From Flavobacterium fragile (GTDB taxonomy: Bacteria; Bacteroidota; Bacteroidia; Flavobacteriales; Flavobacteriaceae), in NCBI RefSeq assembly GCF_023634865.1, contig NZ_JAMLJN010000002.1, positions 248,001 through 312,000 of the forward strand: a DNA stretch of 64,000 bases. Direction: 5' to 3'. The notes under the pieces are model-generated. The model did not search any database, was not told the DNA's origin, and was given only the letters and a program-made list of their open reading frames with translations. A program made the translations under genes and the position numbers. Shown in pieces: positions 51,912 to 60,919 of this stretch (position 1 is its first letter; every line of letters begins with the position of its first letter).

Positions 51912-53167
51912 TATTTTGAAACCGTTTCTAATTGGAAAATCTTTTCAATCCATTCGATACTTTCGTCTACCATCGTTTCTTCATCTTTTAAATGATTGGC
52001 AAAATGATTGGTGATTTTCTGGATGATTCTTGCTGTAATTAATTCGGCTTGTTCTTCATCGAAATTGGCCAATTTTTTACGTTGAAAATTTAATTCTCCT
52101 TCTTTAATTGTATTCAGTTTTGCTTTTAAAGCATGTATAGTTGGTGCAAATTTACGCTGTTTGGTCCAAGCCATAAATTCGTCTTTAATCTCTTCGATGA
52201 TGGCTTCAGCTGCAGGAATGTGTTTTTTTCTGTTTTCCAAAGTTTCATCCGTAATCTGCGAAAGTTCATCCATGTGCACTAAAGTAACCCCTTCAATTTC
52301 TTTTACATTTTCGTTTACGTTTTTCGGAATCGATAAATCTAAAATTAATAGTGGTTTTTTTAGGTTCAAAATCGTTTTGTCAACTGTAGGATTTTGTGCT
52401 CCAGTTGCCACAACTAATACGTCAGCTTTTTGAAGTTCTAATTGTAAATCAGCATAATCTTTAACAATGACATCCAATTTTTTTGCCAATTTTTCAGCCT
52501 TTTCTTTGGTTCTGTTGATTAATGTGATTTGCTCGTGTTTTGTATGTTTTACAAGGTTTTCACAAGTATTTCTTCCGATTTTTCCTGTTCCGAAAAGCAA
52601 AATGTTCTTAGCAGCAATGTCTTCCACATTTTTGAAAATGTATTGAACCGAAGCAAAAGATACCGAAGTAGCTCCTGAAGAAATTTCGGTTTCGTTTTTA
52701 ATTTTTTTGCTTGCTTGGATTACGGCATTCACTAATCGTTCTAAAAAAGCATTCACTAGGTTTAATTCTTTACTCTTAACAAATGCATTTTTTAATTGAC
52801 TGATAATTTCAAAATCACCTAAAATTTGACTGTCTAAACCTGTTCCTACACGGAACATGTGATTGATAGCTTCACTATTTTTGTAAACAAAAGCAACTTT
52901 TTGAAAATCTTCAACCGTTCCTTGGCTGTTCTCGCACAATAATTTAATTAGCTGAAAAGGATGTTGGGCAAAACCATAAATTTCGGTTCTATTACATGTA
53001 GAGGTTACAACTAAACTATCAATACCTTCAGCTTTTGCTTGGTGCAATAGGCTAGCCTTCGCTTGATCATCTAAGCTAAATTTTCCTCTCATTTCAGCAT
53101 CTGCTTTTTTGTAACTCAAACCCACTGCATAGAAAGTTGGATGCTTTGCGAATGTATTGTTTTCCAT
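51911..53167 (-). CDS. hemA: Glutamyl-tRNA reductase
   Basis: Reduces glutamyl-tRNA to glutamate-1-semialdehyde with NADPH, the first committed step of C5 heme synthesis. The 418-residue protein has catalytic Cys in VTSTCNRTEIYG, NADP motif LLFGTGKIGRNTCENL and the C-terminal dimerisation helices. It is the first gene of the heme operon, with a -7 box TAATTTTG at 53195-53202. It is divergent from an AraC-type gene. hemL, needed for the next step, is not in the window. Confidence 0.97.
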   Translation of the reverse strand: MENNTFAKHPTFYAVGLSYKKADAEMRGKFSLDDQAKASLLHQAKAEGIDSLVVTSTCNRTEIYGFAQHPFQLIKLLCENSQGTVEDFQKVAFVYKNSEAINHMFRVGTGLDSQILGDFEIISQLKNAFVKSKELNLVNAFLERLVNAVIQASKKIKNETEISSGATSVSFASVQYIFKNVEDIAAKNILLFGTGKIGRNTCENLVKHTKHEQITLINRTKEKAEKLAKKLDVIVKDYADLQLELQKADVLVVATGAQNPTVDKTILNLKKPLLILDLSIPKNVNENVKEIEGVTLVHMDELSQITDETLENRKKHIPAAEAIIEEIKDEFMAWTKQRKFAPTIHALKAKLNTIKEGELNFQRKKLANFDEEQAELITARIIQKITNHFANHLKDEETMVDESIEWIEKIFQLETVSK

Positions 53168-53194
53168 ATGATATACTCTTCCCTAAAAGTTTAA

Positions 53195-53202
53195 CAAAAT
53201 TA
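53195..53202 (-). promoter_or_regulatory. -7 promoter box for the heme operon
   Basis: TAATTTTG on the minus strand (TAnnTTTG), 27 bases before the hemA ATG at 53167, in the gap shared with the AraC-type regulator. Confidence 0.55.
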
Positions 53203-53396
53203 AATGATACTATTTTATAAAAACAACGCTAAAAGTACTTTTTATGTCGCTCAAAGTTATTTTGATATCATTTGTTCTAGATTGCAATATTTCTCCTAAA
53301 TTTGTACTAAATTCAAGCTTTAATTAACGCGCTATATAGAATAATTCTAAATAACAACTAGTGTATTTGTTAGATCATATACGAAAAAATACCGCT

Positions 53397-54272
53397 ATGG
53401 GTTCTCAAGAAGAAATAAAAATTGAAAACGACTTTATTTTGTTGCGTTTTCAAAACGATACTAATGAAACAGTTGTAGTAGAACGTTCTGTTAATCAGGG
53501 CCTTATTCAGTTTCATTTTGGACTTAAAGGAAAAGGAAAATTTGTTTTCAATCAGGGAAATTATGCCTTAGATTTAAAAGAAGAGAAATCCCTTTTATTT
53601 TATAATCCACAAAAAGAATTGCCAATTCATCTCGAATTAGCACCCCATACATGGGTGATTTCAGTAATTATTTCCATTAAAAAATTTCATGGATTGTTCT
53701 CTTCTGAAGCGGAAAATATTCCGTTTTTAAGTGAAGAAAATAAGGATAAGAAGTATTACAAAGAAAACGATATTAGTCCGTCTATGGCTATTGTTTTGAG
53801 TCAAATTTTTCATTATAACCTAAATTCATTCATCAAGAATTTATATTACAAAGGAAAAGGCTATGAGTTGTTGAGTTTGTATTTCAATCGTTCCGAAGAT
53901 CCAAATGCAGAACAATGTCCGTTTTTGATTGATGAAGAAAACGTTCTAAAAATCAAAAAAGCTAAAGAAATTATGATTGCCAATATGGCAGAACCACCTA
54001 CTTTAGAAGTTTTGTCAGAGCAAGTGGGATTAAGTTTGAAAAAATTAAAAATGGGATTTAAACAAATTTATGGTGATACTGTTTACGGATTTCTATTCGA
54101 CTACAAAATGGATTATGCTCGTCAATTGTTAGACAGCGGTTCTTACAACGTGAATGAAGTAGGTTTAAAAATTGGTTACAGTACAGGAAGTCATTTTATT
54201 GCAGCTTTTAAGAAAAAATTTGGAACAACACCTAAAAAATATTTGATGAACTTAAATGCCAATATTGAATAA
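53397..54272 (+). CDS. AraC-family transcriptional regulator
   Basis: A 291-residue regulator with a variable N-terminal sensor part (residues 1-180) and a C-terminal double helix-turn-helix (about 195-291; SEQVGLSLKKLKMGFKQIYGD, NVNEVGLKIGYSTGSHFIAAFKKKFGTTPKKY). Placed between divergent hemA and downstream hemH/hemJ, it is a good candidate for a heme- or iron-responsive regulator, as found with Bacteroidetes heme genes. GTG 53361 opens a frame 12 codons longer; ATG 53397 is preferred with moderate certainty. The ligand is unknown. Confidence 0.88.
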   Translation: MGSQEEIKIENDFILLRFQNDTNETVVVERSVNQGLIQFHFGLKGKGKFVFNQGNYALDLKEEKSLLFYNPQKELPIHLELAPHTWVISVIISIKKFHGLFSSEAENIPFLSEENKDKKYYKENDISPSMAIVLSQIFHYNLNSFIKNLYYKGKGYELLSLYFNRSEDPNAEQCPFLIDEENVLKIKKAKEIMIANMAEPPTLEVLSEQVGLSLKKLKMGFKQIYGDTVYGFLFDYKMDYARQLLDSGSYNVNEVGLKIGYSTGSHFIAAFKKKFGTTPKKYLMNLNANIE

Positions 54273-54364
54273 TTCAATTGATTTTACAAATCGCATCATA
54301 AATAAAAAACGTATTTAAAATTTTCCTAAAAAGGGAGATTGATTACTTTTATAAAAAAAAGAAA

Positions 54365-55390
54365 ATGAAAAAAGGAGTACTATTAGTTAATTTAGGTTCG
54401 CCGGATAGCCCTGAACCAAAAGATGTTAGAAAATATTTAGATGAATTCTTAATGGACGAACGTGTAATTGATCTTCCTTATTTGGCAAGAGTTCTGTTAG
54501 TGAAAGGAATTATCTTAAATACACGTCCAAAAAAATCAGCCAAAGCATATAAAAAAATTTGGTGGGAAGAAGGTTCGCCCTTGATTGTATTATCGAAACG
54601 ATTACAAAATAAAGTTCAAGAGCAAGTGAGTATTCCTGTAGGTTTAGCAATGCGTTATGGAAATCCAAGTATCGAATTTGGTTTACAACAATTGCACAAT
54701 CAGGGAGTAGATGAGGTTTTATTAGTGCCATTATATCCGCAATTTGCGATGGCTACTACAGAAACTATCTTGGTTTTAGCAGAGGAAATTCGAAAAAAGC
54801 AGTTTCCAAATATGAAATTCACGATACTTCCCGCTTTTTATAATAAACCGGATTATATTCGTGATTTATCCAATTCTATCAAATCGGCTTTAGATAATTT
54901 TAAATCGGATTATTTATTGTTTTCGTATCATGGTGTTCCAGAGCGTCACATTAGAAAATCAGATGTAACAAAATCGCATTGTAAAATAGATGGAAGTTGT
55001 TGTAATACGCCATCAAAAGCACATGAATTCTGTTATCGTCATCAATGTTATGAAACTACCAAACAAGTAGCCGAATTTTTAGGTTTGGAAGAAGGAAAAT
55101 ATAGCACCTCTTTTCAATCTCGATTGGGTCGTGATCCTTGGTTACAACCTTACACCGATGCCACAATTGATGGTTTAGCAAAGAAAGGAATTAAAAATTT
55201 AGCTGTAGTTACGCCTGCTTTTGTATCGGATTGTTTGGAAACTTTGGAAGAAATTGGAATGGAAGCTGCAGAAAGCTTTGAAGAAAATGGAGGCGAACAT
55301 TTCTTATCCATTCCTTGTTTGAACGATAATGAAGATTGGGTAAAAACCATGAGCCGCTGGATTGATCAATGGGCATTTCAAAATCAATAA
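54365..55390 (+). CDS. hemH: Ferrochelatase
   Basis: Inserts ferrous iron into protoporphyrin IX. The 341-residue protein has MKKGVLLVNLGSPDSPEPKDVRKYL at the start, MRYGNPSIEFGL, LYPQFAMATTE and the active-site His in LFSYHGVPERH. After it comes an unusual Cys-rich insert with C206, C212, C213, C223 and C228, which could hold an iron-sulfur cluster as in some other ferrochelatases, although ligand positions differ from those I know. It starts 92 bases after the AraC-type gene and is followed by hemJ three bases later. Confidence 0.96.
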   Translation: MKKGVLLVNLGSPDSPEPKDVRKYLDEFLMDERVIDLPYLARVLLVKGIILNTRPKKSAKAYKKIWWEEGSPLIVLSKRLQNKVQEQVSIPVGLAMRYGNPSIEFGLQQLHNQGVDEVLLVPLYPQFAMATTETILVLAEEIRKKQFPNMKFTILPAFYNKPDYIRDLSNSIKSALDNFKSDYLLFSYHGVPERHIRKSDVTKSHCKIDGSCCNTPSKAHEFCYRHQCYETTKQVAEFLGLEEGKYSTSFQSRLGRDPWLQPYTDATIDGLAKKGIKNLAVVTPAFVSDCLETLEEIGMEAAESFEENGGEHFLSIPCLNDNEDWVKTMSRWIDQWAFQNQ

Positions 55391-55393
55391 AAC

Positions 55394-55948
55394 ATGGAAT
55401 TTTACAATTACATAAAATCGTTGCATTTAATCTTTGTAGTCACTTGGTTTGCTGGCTTGTTTTACATTGTTCGTTTATTTGTTTATCATGCCGAAGCCAA
55501 GCAAAAACCGCAACCTGAGCAAGATATTTTAATCAAGCAATACCAATTAATGCAATATCGTTTGTGGTATATCATAACTTGGCCAAGCGCTGTTTTAACC
55601 AGTATTTTTGCTTTTTGGATGTTGTTTTTTACAGAAGTAGGAAGGGTTTGGTTAGCCCAACCTTGGATGCATGTAAAACTAGCTTTTGTTTTTTTGTTGT
55701 ATTTGTATCATTTAAAATGCCATCAAATATTCAGACAATTACAAAATAATGAGGTAAAGCATTCCTCAAGTTTCTTTAGAATTTGGAACGAAGGCGCAAC
55801 TATTATTCTTTTTGCAGTGGTTTTTTTAGTAATTTTAAAAAATGCTCTCAATTGGATTTTTGGAGTTGTTGGAATTATAGCATTCTCGATATTATTAATG
55901 GTAGGTTACAAATTGTATAAAAAAGTTCGAGAGAAAAATAACAGCTAA
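55394..55948 (+). CDS. hemJ: Protoporphyrinogen IX oxidase HemJ (UPF0093/CopD-like)
   Basis: A 184-residue inner-membrane protein with four or five helices. It matches HemJ: HLIFVVTWFAGLFYIVRLFVYH (heme-ligand His region) and WPSAVLTSIFAFWMLF, then HVKLAFVFLLYLYHLKCHQI. HemJ oxidises protoporphyrinogen IX to protoporphyrin IX, supplying hemH; its position three bases after hemH supports this. No HemG or HemY is seen in the window. The electron acceptor is not visible. Confidence 0.9.
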   Translation: MEFYNYIKSLHLIFVVTWFAGLFYIVRLFVYHAEAKQKPQPEQDILIKQYQLMQYRLWYIITWPSAVLTSIFAFWMLFFTEVGRVWLAQPWMHVKLAFVFLLYLYHLKCHQIFRQLQNNEVKHSSSFFRIWNEGATIILFAVVFLVILKNALNWIFGVVGIIAFSILLMVGYKLYKKVREKNNS

Positions 55949-55963
55949 TTTTTAGCACAATTA

Positions 55964-57433
55964 ATGGACAGAATATTTAATTTTAAAAACCTTTCTTTAC
56001 GAGTAAGAATATTTCTTTCTATGATATTCTTAACGTTGATAGCTTCTGTCCTTATTGCTGCGGTTTCTATTTATCAATTTAGAAAAGAAGCTCGCGAATA
56101 CCATCAAGACCGATTGGAGCGAAAAGAATCCGCTATTTCGGAACACATAAATTATGTGCTTCAAACTACAACATATCCGCTAACAACTGAAAATATTCCT
56201 TTAATTTTTAAAGAGAAAATTTTTGAATTGGCCGATATCCATAGTATGGAAATCAACTTTTTTGATTTAAAAGGGAAACTTTTAATTTCATCAAAGGCAA
56301 TTTTTAAATTAGATAAAGATAAACCCAAAATTAACCCTTCTACTTTAAAAATTATTCAATCTTCATTAGATAAAAGATACATGGAGTTCTCGGTTGTTGA
56401 TGACCAAACATTTCGTTCGTCTTATTCGTATTTAAAGGATACGAAATTTAAGCCTTTAGCTATTTTGAATTTACCGTATGAAGAGAATACAGAGTTTTAC
56501 GATAACGAAGTAAGTAATTTTTTACTTCGATTTAGCCAGGTTTATGCTTTTATGTTATTGATTTCAGTTGTTTTATCTTACTTTTTATCGAGTTATATCA
56601 CAAAATCACTAAAGATTATCAGTGATAAAATCGAGGAAACACAATTAAATCAACGTAATGAAAAAATTGTGATTGAAGACGGAAGTAAAGAAATCAATCT
56701 TCTGATTAATTCCTACAATAAAATGGTGGATAAATTGGAAGAAAGTGCCACAATTTTAGCACAAAGCGAAAGAGAACAAGCTTGGCGCGAAATGGCAAAA
56801 CAAGTAGCGCACGAAATAAAAAATCCATTAACACCAATGCGATTAACCGTACAAAGTTTTCAAAGAAAATTTGATGTAAATGATCCAAATATAACCCAAA
56901 AATTAGACGATTACACTAAAACTATTTTACAACAAATTGATACGATGACAGCTGTTGCGGGTGCTTTTTCAAATTTTGCTACGATGCCAGCACAACAAAA
57001 TGAAACTTTAAATGTGGTGCGAATAGTGAAAATGGCACTGGAAATTTTTAACGAAGATTATATTCAATTTTCAGCATTAGAAGACGAAATTATTGCCAAA
57101 TTAGACCGAACACAACTAATTCGTGTGATTACCAATTTGGTTAAAAATGCTATTCAAGCCATTCCCGAAGAACAAGAAAACAAGCAAGTTTTTGTTACGG
57201 TTTTTAGACAAGGAAACGAGGTTAAGATAGCCGTTAAAGACAATGGAAAAGGAATTTCTACAGAAAACCAAAAACGTGTTTTCGAACCAAAATTCACTAC
57301 AAAATCGAGTGGAATGGGACTTGGTTTGGCCATCATAAAAAATATTATCGAAAATTACAACGGAACGATTACCTTTGAAACGGAACCTAATGTGGGAACT
57401 GAATTTTTGGTTTCATTCCCAATTAATAAATAA
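55964..57433 (+). CDS. NtrY-like sensor histidine kinase
   Basis: A 489-residue membrane kinase with two helices (about 20-40 and 190-212), a periplasmic sensor of about 150 residues, a HAMP linker (YITKSLKIISDKIEETQ), a phospho-acceptor His in EMAKQVAHEIKNPLTPMRL and an ATPase domain with NLVKNAIQAIPEE, DNGKGIS, GMGLGLAIIKN. The KQVAHEIKNPLTPM wording is typical of NtrY. No partner regulator gene adjoins, so the partner is elsewhere. It begins 15 bases after hemJ and may be in the same transcript. Confidence 0.92.
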   Translation: MDRIFNFKNLSLRVRIFLSMIFLTLIASVLIAAVSIYQFRKEAREYHQDRLERKESAISEHINYVLQTTTYPLTTENIPLIFKEKIFELADIHSMEINFFDLKGKLLISSKAIFKLDKDKPKINPSTLKIIQSSLDKRYMEFSVVDDQTFRSSYSYLKDTKFKPLAILNLPYEENTEFYDNEVSNFLLRFSQVYAFMLLISVVLSYFLSSYITKSLKIISDKIEETQLNQRNEKIVIEDGSKEINLLINSYNKMVDKLEESATILAQSEREQAWREMAKQVAHEIKNPLTPMRLTVQSFQRKFDVNDPNITQKLDDYTKTILQQIDTMTAVAGAFSNFATMPAQQNETLNVVRIVKMALEIFNEDYIQFSALEDEIIAKLDRTQLIRVITNLVKNAIQAIPEEQENKQVFVTVFRQGNEVKIAVKDNGKGISTENQKRVFEPKFTTKSSGMGLGLAIIKNIIENYNGTITFETEPNVGTEFLVSFPINK

Positions 57434-57448
57434 TCAAAACAAACAAAA

Positions 57449-58225
57449 ATGGAAAATATTCTTATTGAAAAACAAGATGCTATTGCAATTGTAACGATTA
57501 ACAGACCAACAAAATTAAACGCCCTAAATAAGGCAACTATTCAAGAATTGCACGATGGATTTAAATCGTTAAATGAAGATCAATCTGTGAAAGCAATTAT
57601 TGTAACAGGTAGTGGAGAAAAAGCTTTTGTAGCAGGGGCCGATATTTCAGAATTTGCCCATTTTTCTGTAGAAGAAGGAGGGAAATTAGCAGCTCAAGGT
57701 CAGGAATTATTGTTTGATTTTGTTCAAAATTTAAGCACACCCGTAATTGCAGCTGTAAATGGTTTTGCTCTTGGTGGTGGATTAGAATTAGCGATGTCAT
57801 GTCATTTTAGAGTAGCATCAGATAATGCAAAAATGGGATTGCCTGAAGTAACGTTAGGAGTTATTCCGGGTTATGGAGGAACACAGCGTTTAGCGCAATT
57901 AGTAGGAAAAGGTCGTGCCATGGAAATGATTATGACTGCTGGCATGATTGATGCCGAAACCGCTAAAAACTTCGGATTAGTAAACCACGTAGTTTCACAA
58001 GCAGAATTATTAGATTTTGCTAAAGGAATTGCTTCAAAAATTACTAAAAATTCGAGTGTAGCTATCGCAAAAGCAATACAAGCGGTGAATGCTAATTATA
58101 CCGATGGAGTTAATGGTTACCAAGTAGAAATAGAAAACTTTGGTGCTTGTTTTGGAACCGAAGATTTTAAAGAAGGGACAACAGCGTTTTTAGAAAAAAG
58201 AAAAGCAGAGTTTCCTGGGAAATAG
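57449..58225 (+). CDS. Enoyl-CoA hydratase/isomerase family protein
   Basis: A 258-residue crotonase-fold enzyme that hydrates 2-enoyl-CoA in fatty-acid beta-oxidation. It has the signature FVAGADISEF (oxyanion hole), AAVNGFALGGGLELAMSCHFRV (second oxyanion Gly), and the catalytic Glu pair region LPEVTLGVIPGYGGTQRLAQLVG. The exact acyl chain or branch substrate cannot be read. It lies 15 bases after the NtrY-like kinase. A gap with repeat traces follows. Confidence 0.93.
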   Translation: MENILIEKQDAIAIVTINRPTKLNALNKATIQELHDGFKSLNEDQSVKAIIVTGSGEKAFVAGADISEFAHFSVEEGGKLAAQGQELLFDFVQNLSTPVIAAVNGFALGGGLELAMSCHFRVASDNAKMGLPEVTLGVIPGYGGTQRLAQLVGKGRAMEMIMTAGMIDAETAKNFGLVNHVVSQAELLDFAKGIASKITKNSSVAIAKAIQAVNANYTDGVNGYQVEIENFGACFGTEDFKEGTTAFLEKRKAEFPGK

Positions 58226-58372
58226 GATTTAGTTTTCAGGCATAGTTTTTAGTTTTCGAAATAAAAAGTCATTAACTGTTTTTACAATCATACGATGTGT
58301 TTAACATTTTAAAATTGATAGAAAAAGTAACAAACTAAAATAAGATTCTTAGCTGTAGTAAGTATTGTTTTA

Positions 58373-58382
58373 ACTGAACACT
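58373..58382 (+). repeat. ACTGAACACT unit in the gap after the enoyl-CoA hydratase gene
   Basis: Single copy of the unit also found at 5.3 and 29.1 kb. The 167-bp gap (58226-58392) otherwise shows no gene or hairpin; it may be an old repeat remnant. Confidence 0.5.
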
Positions 58383-58392
58383 ACGCTGCTCA

Positions 58393-59037
58393 CTAAACTT
58401 CCCCATCCCATTCGGCATAAAATTGGCTCAAAAAAGTTATCATGAAATCATGACGTTTTTGAGCTATTTTTTTTCCAGTTTCCGTATTCATTTTGTCTTT
58501 TAAAAGTAAGAGTTTTTCGTAGAAGTGGTTTAAAGTAGGGGCTTCACTATTCTTATATTCATCTTTATTCATATTCAAATTAGGTTGAATATTTGGGTCG
58601 TATAACGGACGATTTTTAAAGCCGCCATAATTAAAAGTACGCGCTATTCCTATAGCACCAATAGCATCTAATCGGTCAGCATCTTGCACGATTTCTAATT
58701 CTTTAGAATGAAAATTCTTTTCAAAATTTCCACCTTTAAACGAAATGTTTTCGATAATCGCAATTACATGTGAAATAATCACTTCTGAAACCTTTTGAGA
58801 TTCTAAAAATTCTCGTGCAATTTGGGGCCCAATCGTTTCATCTCCATTGTGGAATTTTGAATCTGCAATATCATGAAGCAAAGCGGCTAATTTCACTACA
58901 GTCAAATCACATTCTTCTTCTTCTGCAATTAACAAGGCGTTTTTATAAACGCGTTCAATGTGAAACCAATCGTGTCCACCTTCCGCATTTTGAAGTTTTT
59001 CTTTTACAAAACGTATCGTATCGTGTATTATTTTCAT
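58393..59037 (-). CDS. HD-domain phosphohydrolase
   Basis: A 214-residue metal-dependent phosphohydrolase of the HD superfamily. Metal ligands are GHDWFHIERV (His...) and LLHDIADSKFH (the HD pair), with later IVQDADRLDAIGAIG. Nucleotide or phospholipid-like phosphates are the usual substrates; the real one is unknown. The frame is open to 59088, but that would read through the hairpin at 59051-59085, so ATG 59037 (MKIIHDTIRFVKEKL) is used. It is downstream of the desaturase gene, separated by that terminator. Confidence 0.88.
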   Translation of the reverse strand: MKIIHDTIRFVKEKLQNAEGGHDWFHIERVYKNALLIAEEEECDLTVVKLAALLHDIADSKFHNGDETIGPQIAREFLESQKVSEVIISHVIAIIENISFKGGNFEKNFHSKELEIVQDADRLDAIGAIGIARTFNYGGFKNRPLYDPNIQPNLNMNKDEYKNSEAPTLNHFYEKLLLLKDKMNTETGKKIAQKRHDFMITFLSQFYAEWDGEV

Positions 59038-59050
59038 ATAATATTTCATA

Positions 59051-59085
59051 AAAAATTCCAATTTAAAACTTAAATTGGAATTTTT
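59051..59085 (-). terminator. Long hairpin terminator after the desaturase gene
   Basis: Perfect 16-base stem AAAAATTCCAATTTAA/TTAAATTGGAATTTTT with a three-base loop. On the minus strand it follows the desaturase stop within 16 bases and shows where the HD gene cannot begin. Confidence 0.85.
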
Positions 59086-59100
59086 CAATTTTTACAATTT

Positions 59101-60093
59101 CTATCTTGCTAAAGCTGGTTCAACCCATTTAAATACATGACCCGTTTCAGGAATTACTAATCGCTCAGAAATTTTTATCATTCTAGCCGGTAATTTTATC
59201 AGATAATCTCTCGCCTTTTCAGCTTCATCTGTTAATCCAGAAACTTTATCGATTTCCCATTTATCAATAAGTTTTTGCATAATATCAACATAGTCAGCAG
59301 CCGTGTAAACACCAATTCGTTGCGCTGAATCTGAAAACTGTTCGAATGCAGTGCTTATTTTTTGTCCTGATTCTCTTAAAAAATGAGCAGGCATTACAAT
59401 TTTATGTTTCATCATATGTTGAAAAGCCAACATCATTTCGCTAGGATCCACTTTAAAAATTTGGTTAACAAATTCACTATATGCTAAGTGATGGCGCATT
59501 TCATCTCCGGCAATCATATTACAAATTTTATGTAACTTTTTATCTCCATATTTTTTAGCAATTAAAGCTACTCGGTTGTGAGAAACATAAGTAGCCAACT
59601 CTTGAAAACTAGTATAAACAAAATTTTTGTAAGGATCATTACTAGTTCCAATATCAAAACCGTCGTTGATTAAATGTTGCGTAGTAATTTCTACTTCACG
59701 CATATTTACTCTTCCAGAAAGATATAAGTATTTGTTTAACAAGTCTCCATGACGATTTTCTTCACCTGTCCATTGACGAATCCATTTGCTCCAGCCATTT
59801 CCTTCTCCTTCTTGGTTTACCCCTTCAACTTCCATTAACCAAGATTCGTATGTTGGTAATGCTTCTTCAGTGATGGTGTCACCTACCATTGTTACCCAAA
59901 AATCGTAAGGTAGTTCTTTAGCAATTTCTCTTAATTCTTTAACTTCTTCAAAAAAAGTTTCATTTTGAGAATTTGGTAATAAATCGGTTGGTTGCCAAAT
60001 TTTTTCAACAGGGATTAGGAATTCTTCCATGAAGTGATCAATTTTCTTTTCTAAAAATTGCATCACTTCTAAGCGTACATTTTGTATTGACAT
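59101..60093 (-). CDS. Acyl-ACP desaturase (plant-type soluble di-iron)
   Basis: Puts a double bond into acyl-ACP with oxygen. The 330-residue protein has the two di-iron motifs WTGEENRHGDLL and MIAGDEMRHHLAYSEF plus ELATYVSHNRVAL. This soluble type is related to plant stearoyl-ACP desaturases. It starts six bases after a plsC-like gene, so one transcript supplies an unsaturated acyl chain and its transfer to phospholipid. Its reductase could be the PaaE-like protein at 5.3 kb, which is inference. Confidence 0.92.
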   Translation of the reverse strand: MSIQNVRLEVMQFLEKKIDHFMEEFLIPVEKIWQPTDLLPNSQNETFFEEVKELREIAKELPYDFWVTMVGDTITEEALPTYESWLMEVEGVNQEGEGNGWSKWIRQWTGEENRHGDLLNKYLYLSGRVNMREVEITTQHLINDGFDIGTSNDPYKNFVYTSFQELATYVSHNRVALIAKKYGDKKLHKICNMIAGDEMRHHLAYSEFVNQIFKVDPSEMMLAFQHMMKHKIVMPAHFLRESGQKISTAFEQFSDSAQRIGVYTAADYVDIMQKLIDKWEIDKVSGLTDEAEKARDYLIKLPARMIKISERLVIPETGHVFKWVEPALAR

Positions 60094-60099
60094 AGGAGG

Positions 60100-60834
60100 T
60101 TAATTTTTGATATATTTTTTTATTATTGTTTCAGTGTTTTCTAAAATATCTTCAAAAGAATGATCTGATATTTTTAAAGGTTTATGTACGATTAATTCTA
60201 AACTTGTTCCTAAGCCTAAAGGGAAAGTTCCAAATTTTGTGATTTTCCATGAATTATTAATCGTTACAGGAAGAAAATAAGCATCGGGTGCAAATTTGTA
60301 CAGCATTTTTAAGCCATTAACTGCAAAAGGCTTAGGGGTTCCAGTTTTACTTCTTGTCCCTTCAGGAAATATTACTACTGCGTAATTATTGTTATTAATT
60401 AATTCGGCCACTTTTTTAATTTCAGGTAAAGCCTGCTTGGGATCTTTTCTGTCGATAAGAGCCGAACCACCGTGTTTTAGGTTGTAAGACACACTTGGTA
60501 TTCCTTTTCCTAATTCTATTTTACTTATAAATTTTGGATGTGTTTTTCGTAAAAACCAGATAATAGTGGTGATATCATGTAAACTTTGATGATTTGCAAC
60601 GATAATTAAAGGTTGGTTTTCTGGAACATTTTCCATTCCTTTAATGTGATATGTAGTGCCTAAAAAATGAGCAGTTCTAACTAAAAACCAATTTAAATAA
60701 GCCACACTCAATCGATGTGCATTGTATCCAAACACATTAAGACAAACCCATTGTATAGGATGAAAAACCAACAACCAGAGACCAAATAATAAATAATAAA
60801 TTATGGATAGTGGGTAAGAAAGAATTTTTTCCAT
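60100..60834 (-). CDS. PlsC-like 1-acyl-glycerol-3-phosphate acyltransferase, second copy
   Basis: A 244-residue acyltransferase with the H-x4-D motif in ANHQSLHDI and the FPEGTRSKTG block, and an N-terminal membrane helix (LSIIYYLLFGLWLLVFHPIQ). The likely role is 1-acyl-glycerol-3-phosphate acylation in phospholipid synthesis or remodelling. It is a paralogue of the plsC product at 14.8 kb and forms an operon with the desaturase. A -7 box TACTTTTG lies 18 bases upstream. Confidence 0.9.
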   Translation of the reverse strand: MEKILSYPLSIIYYLLFGLWLLVFHPIQWVCLNVFGYNAHRLSVAYLNWFLVRTAHFLGTTYHIKGMENVPENQPLIIVANHQSLHDITTIIWFLRKTHPKFISKIELGKGIPSVSYNLKHGGSALIDRKDPKQALPEIKKVAELINNNNYAVVIFPEGTRSKTGTPKPFAVNGLKMLYKFAPDAYFLPVTINNSWKITKFGTFPLGLGTSLELIVHKPLKISDHSFEDILENTETIIKKYIKN

Positions 60835-60851
60835 ATAAATAATTATTTCAG

Positions 60852-60859
60852 CAAAAGTA
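60852..60859 (-). promoter_or_regulatory. -7 promoter box for the plsC-like/desaturase operon
   Basis: TACTTTTG on the minus strand (TAnnTTTG), 17 bases before the start at 60834, just past the upstream terminator. Confidence 0.6.
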
Positions 60860-60873
60860 AACTATAAAATAAA

Positions 60874-60897
60874 AAAACCACCATTTTTGGTGGTTTT
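60874..60897 (-). terminator. Hairpin terminator after the bacilliredoxin gene
   Basis: Ten-base stem AAAACCACCA/TGGTGGTTTT with loop TTTT, flanked by A and T runs. Confidence 0.85.
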
Positions 60898-60919
60898 TAT
60901 TGTATGCAAGCCTAATACC

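Noticed and set aside
59038..59088. Longer N-terminus for the HD protein
   Set aside because: It would require translation through a perfect 16-base hairpin that serves as terminator for the desaturase gene; the internal ATG at 59037 fits the family.
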